From the NCBI GenBank assembly GCA_031290815.1, contig JAISLO010000296.1, positions 1 through 7,852 on the forward strand: DNA of 7,852 nt. The letters are read 5' to 3'. Shown one piece after another: positions 6,142-7,852 of this stretch; positions within the stretch are counted from its first letter, which is position 1; every line of letters begins with the position of its first letter. Below the pieces are notes generated by a model. The model saw nothing but the letters and a program-made list of their open reading frames with translations, was not told the origin of the DNA and made no database searches. This DNA comes from Synergistaceae bacterium. Its GTDB lineage: Bacteria; Synergistota; Synergistia; Synergistales; Synergistaceae. A program made the translations under genes and the position numbers.

Positions 6142-7017
6142 ATGGACGGCTTGATTCGCGCCGGAAACATTCGCAGAGACGCGGCCGGGGTTTTGTCCAA
6201 AGCCGGAATCAGCCAGCCGTCTCTCGAGGCTGACAGGATAATCTGCCATCTGCTTCGCTGGGATAGGGCGTCCCTTCACGCGCATCCCGAACGCCTGATA
6301 GGCAGGAGGGATGCCGGGCTCGTGATGGATCTCGCGGCCCGGCGGGCGTCCGGCGAACCTTTGGCGTACATAATCGGATTCTCGCTATTTATGGGCAGAA
6401 AATTCTCGGTCGGGAACACGCTGATCCCCAGGCCGGAGACCGAGATCCTGACGTCTATCGCGGACGAATGCATAAAAAAATCACCCAGGCCTGGAGTTCT
6501 CGCCGACTGGTGCACTGGAAGCGGGTGCATAGCGATAACATTGGCGGCCGACAATCCGGATTGGACCGTGTACGCCGTCGATTCGAGCCGGGATGCCCTG
6601 CGAACGGCGTCCGTCAACTGTCTGAGCCACAATGTGAGCGAGCGGGTAGTGTTCGTCGAGTGCGAGAGCCCAGATGCATCAGCCCAAATCATCGGAGATG
6701 GGGCTCTCGATTTTGTCGTGTCAAATCCACCGTACATTCCAACCTCTGTCATCGATACCCTCGAAAAACAGGTGCGCGATTATGAACCTCGCGCCGCGCT
6801 CGACGGAGGCGCGGACGGCCTGGATGTCTGCAGATTGCTGCTGAGAGAACTGCCTCGCCTGATGAAGGATGGCGCGGCGCTTCTCATGGAGACGGGCGGC
6901 GCCGGTCAGGTAACCGCCCTGGCGGGGCTGAGCAGAGGATCTGAGCGCGGGTTGAAATTTGTCCGGAGTTTCAAAGATCATCGGGGAATTGATAGATTTA
7001 TGCTATGGATAAAGTAG
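6142..7017 (+). CDS. prmC: Release factor glutamine N5-methyltransferase
   Basis: The 291-residue product is an AdoMet-dependent methyltransferase of the HemK/PrmC type that modifies the GGQ glutamine of RF1 and RF2. The catalytic motif NPPYIP is at residues 195-200, the AdoMet-binding loop DWCTGSGCIA at 122-131, and family blocks LIPRPETEI at 95-103 and EPRAALDGGADGLD at 215-228. The N-terminal 80 or so residues form the helical release-factor-binding domain, including GEPLAYIIG at 71-79. ATG 6142 follows prfA by 16 bases with a modest GGAAG site (6133-6137), so the two are co-transcribed and match the widespread prfA-prmC pair. Length and motifs are complete. Confidence 0.96.
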   Translation: MDGLIRAGNIRRDAAGVLSKAGISQPSLEADRIICHLLRWDRASLHAHPERLIGRRDAGLVMDLAARRASGEPLAYIIGFSLFMGRKFSVGNTLIPRPETEILTSIADECIKKSPRPGVLADWCTGSGCIAITLAADNPDWTVYAVDSSRDALRTASVNCLSHNVSERVVFVECESPDASAQIIGDGALDFVVSNPPYIPTSVIDTLEKQVRDYEPRAALDGGADGLDVCRLLLRELPRLMKDGAALLMETGGAGQVTALAGLSRGSERGLKFVRSFKDHRGIDRFMLWIK

Positions 7018-7034
7018 CCGAAAAGGAATAAAAT
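7006..7034 (+). promoter_or_regulatory. Weak candidate promoter for trxB
   Basis: TGGATA (7006-7011, four of six bases matching TTGACA) and TAAAAT (7029-7034, five of six matching TATAAT) are 17 bases apart across the end of prmC. Transcription would begin near 7041 and give a leader of about 40-50 bases before ATG 7083 or 7092. The match is modest, and readthrough from prmC is an alternative. Confidence 0.3.
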
Positions 7035-7091
7035 AATGAGAGCGAAATGGTTGCTGTCAAAAATATAGGCAAACGGATTGGAATGGTCAAG

Positions 7092-7852
7092 ATGGAGAAC
7101 CGGCAACTCGTAATAGTCGGAGCTGGCCCAGCGGGCATAACGGCGGCGATTTACGGCCGCAGGGCCGGGATTGATGTTCTTCTGCTCGAGAATGGCTTGA
7201 GCGGCGGCCAGATAAACGTTACGCCCGAGATTGAAAACTATCCCGGCTTCAAACACGTCGAGGGGATGGACCTTGCGAACGCGTTCCGAGAACACGCCGA
7301 GAAGTTCGGGGCGGAGTTTCGAGACTGCAAGGTCGAGTCGGTCTCCTTTGAGAACGGCGCAAAGACGATAAGGACAAACAAGGGAGATATAGAGGCTGGC
7401 GCCTTGATAATAGCTAGCGGCGCTTCCTTCAGCAAGGCGGGCTGCAAGGGAGAGAAGGAATTTGCCGGCAGGGGGGTCAGCTACTGCGCGGTCTGCGACG
7501 GGGCATTCTATGAGGACGTGCCTATTGCCGTGATCGGCGGCGGCAACACCGCCGTCGAGGAGGCCGATTATCTGACGCAGTTCGCGTCAAAGGTGTATAT
7601 AATCCACCGCAGGGAGGAGTTCAGGGCCCAGAAATCAGCCGTTGACCGGGCGCTCGCGAACCCCAAGATCGAGACCGTAATGGGGTTTGTGGTGGACGAG
7701 ATCTCAGGCGGGGACACTGTGGAGCGCGTTGCGGCGCGAAACCTCAAGAGCGGTGAGACGAGGTTGATAGATGTAGGTGGTGTATTCGTCTTCGTTGGCA
7801 CGAGCCCCAACATCGAATTTCTAGGCGGTGAGAAATCTATTAAAAGGACGCG
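7092..7852 (+). CDS. trxB: Thioredoxin reductase (NADPH), N-terminal 253 codons, truncated by the window end
   Basis: The frame is open to the last base. It has the FAD motif GAGPAG at residues 10-15, GGQINVTPEIENYPGF at 38-53, the redox-active pair C132-A-V-C135 followed by D136, the NADPH motif GGGNTAVEEA at 149-158, and HRREEFRAQK at 172-181, whose arginines are the usual 2'-phosphate contacts for NADPH. FVGTSPN at 234-240 is normal, so about 50-60 residues are missing on the right. The enzyme passes electrons from NADPH through FAD to thioredoxin in the cytoplasm. ATG 7092 gives the standard short N-terminus (MENRQLVIVGAGPAG). In-frame ATGs at 7083 and 7047 are possible but extend it; none has a strong ribosome site (GGATTGGA at 7075-7082 best suits 7092). 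In amino-acid fermenters TrxB often serves selenoprotein reductases, but nothing here shows that. Confidence 0.95.
   Translation, partial: MENRQLVIVGAGPAGITAAIYGRRAGIDVLLLENGLSGGQINVTPEIENYPGFKHVEGMDLANAFREHAEKFGAEFRDCKVESVSFENGAKTIRTNKGDIEAGALIIASGASFSKAGCKGEKEFAGRGVSYCAVCDGAFYEDVPIAVIGGGNTAVEEADYLTQFASKVYIIHRREEFRAQKSAVDRALANPKIETVMGFVVDEISGGDTVERVAARNLKSGETRLIDVGGVFVFVGTSPNIEFLGGEKSIKRT

Noticed and set aside
5112..6200. A 362-codon open frame on the minus strand opposite prfA
   Set aside because: It is a shadow of a GC-rich gene. It mirrors prfA, whose motifs are complete, has no recognisable motif itself, and the sense gene fully explains the sequence.

Overview
The window reads as chromosomal DNA from a moderately GC-rich anaerobic bacterium. 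Arg codons AGG/AGA and Ile codon ATA are used heavily, strong GGAGG-type ribosome sites precede most genes, and a peptide/amino-acid oxidation locus sits beside housekeeping translation genes. An amino-acid-fermenting lineage such as Synergistota would fit. This is an inference from style and gene content only; no rRNA or other phylogenetic marker was compared. All genes are on the + strand.

Left part (1-3514): a catabolic operon that enters from the left. It holds the C-terminal end of a DAO-type flavoprotein dehydrogenase, an 84-nt remnant of its ferredoxin-like subunit, a two-dinucleotide-domain FAD/NAD(P) oxidoreductase, a separate BFD-type [2Fe-2S] protein and a secreted family-5 (Dpp/Opp type) solute-binding protein. 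The three redox proteins match the subunits of heteromeric proline/hydroxyproline dehydrogenases, opine oxidases and hydrogen cyanide synthase. The binding protein suggests that the substrate is imported as an opine, amino-acid derivative or small peptide. The plant-type [2Fe-2S] subunit expected between the two flavoproteins is reduced to a start, about six codons and a recognisable C-terminal tail.

Middle part (3515-7017): translation-factor genes in an order common in Gram-positive-type genomes. rpmE (bL31, zinc-binding form, TTG start) has its own promoter candidate and a short structured leader, and is followed by a strong intrinsic terminator. Then come a DUF1385 (YqhQ-like) membrane protein, prfA (release factor 1) and prmC, the methyltransferase that modifies the GGQ glutamine of release factors. 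The prfA coding frame has no normal start codon at its N-terminus. A perfect ribosome site is followed by TAG and then ACG where ATG is expected. An in-frame ATG six codons before the TAG makes a tiny minicistron ending at a codon that RF1 itself reads.

Right part (7018-7852): the first 253 codons of trxB (NADPH thioredoxin reductase), cut by the window edge.

Most notable: the ACG start with its in-frame UAG leader at prfA, and the internally deleted ferredoxin subunit in the dehydrogenase operon. I saw no tRNA, rRNA, CRISPR, insertion sequence or phage gene.
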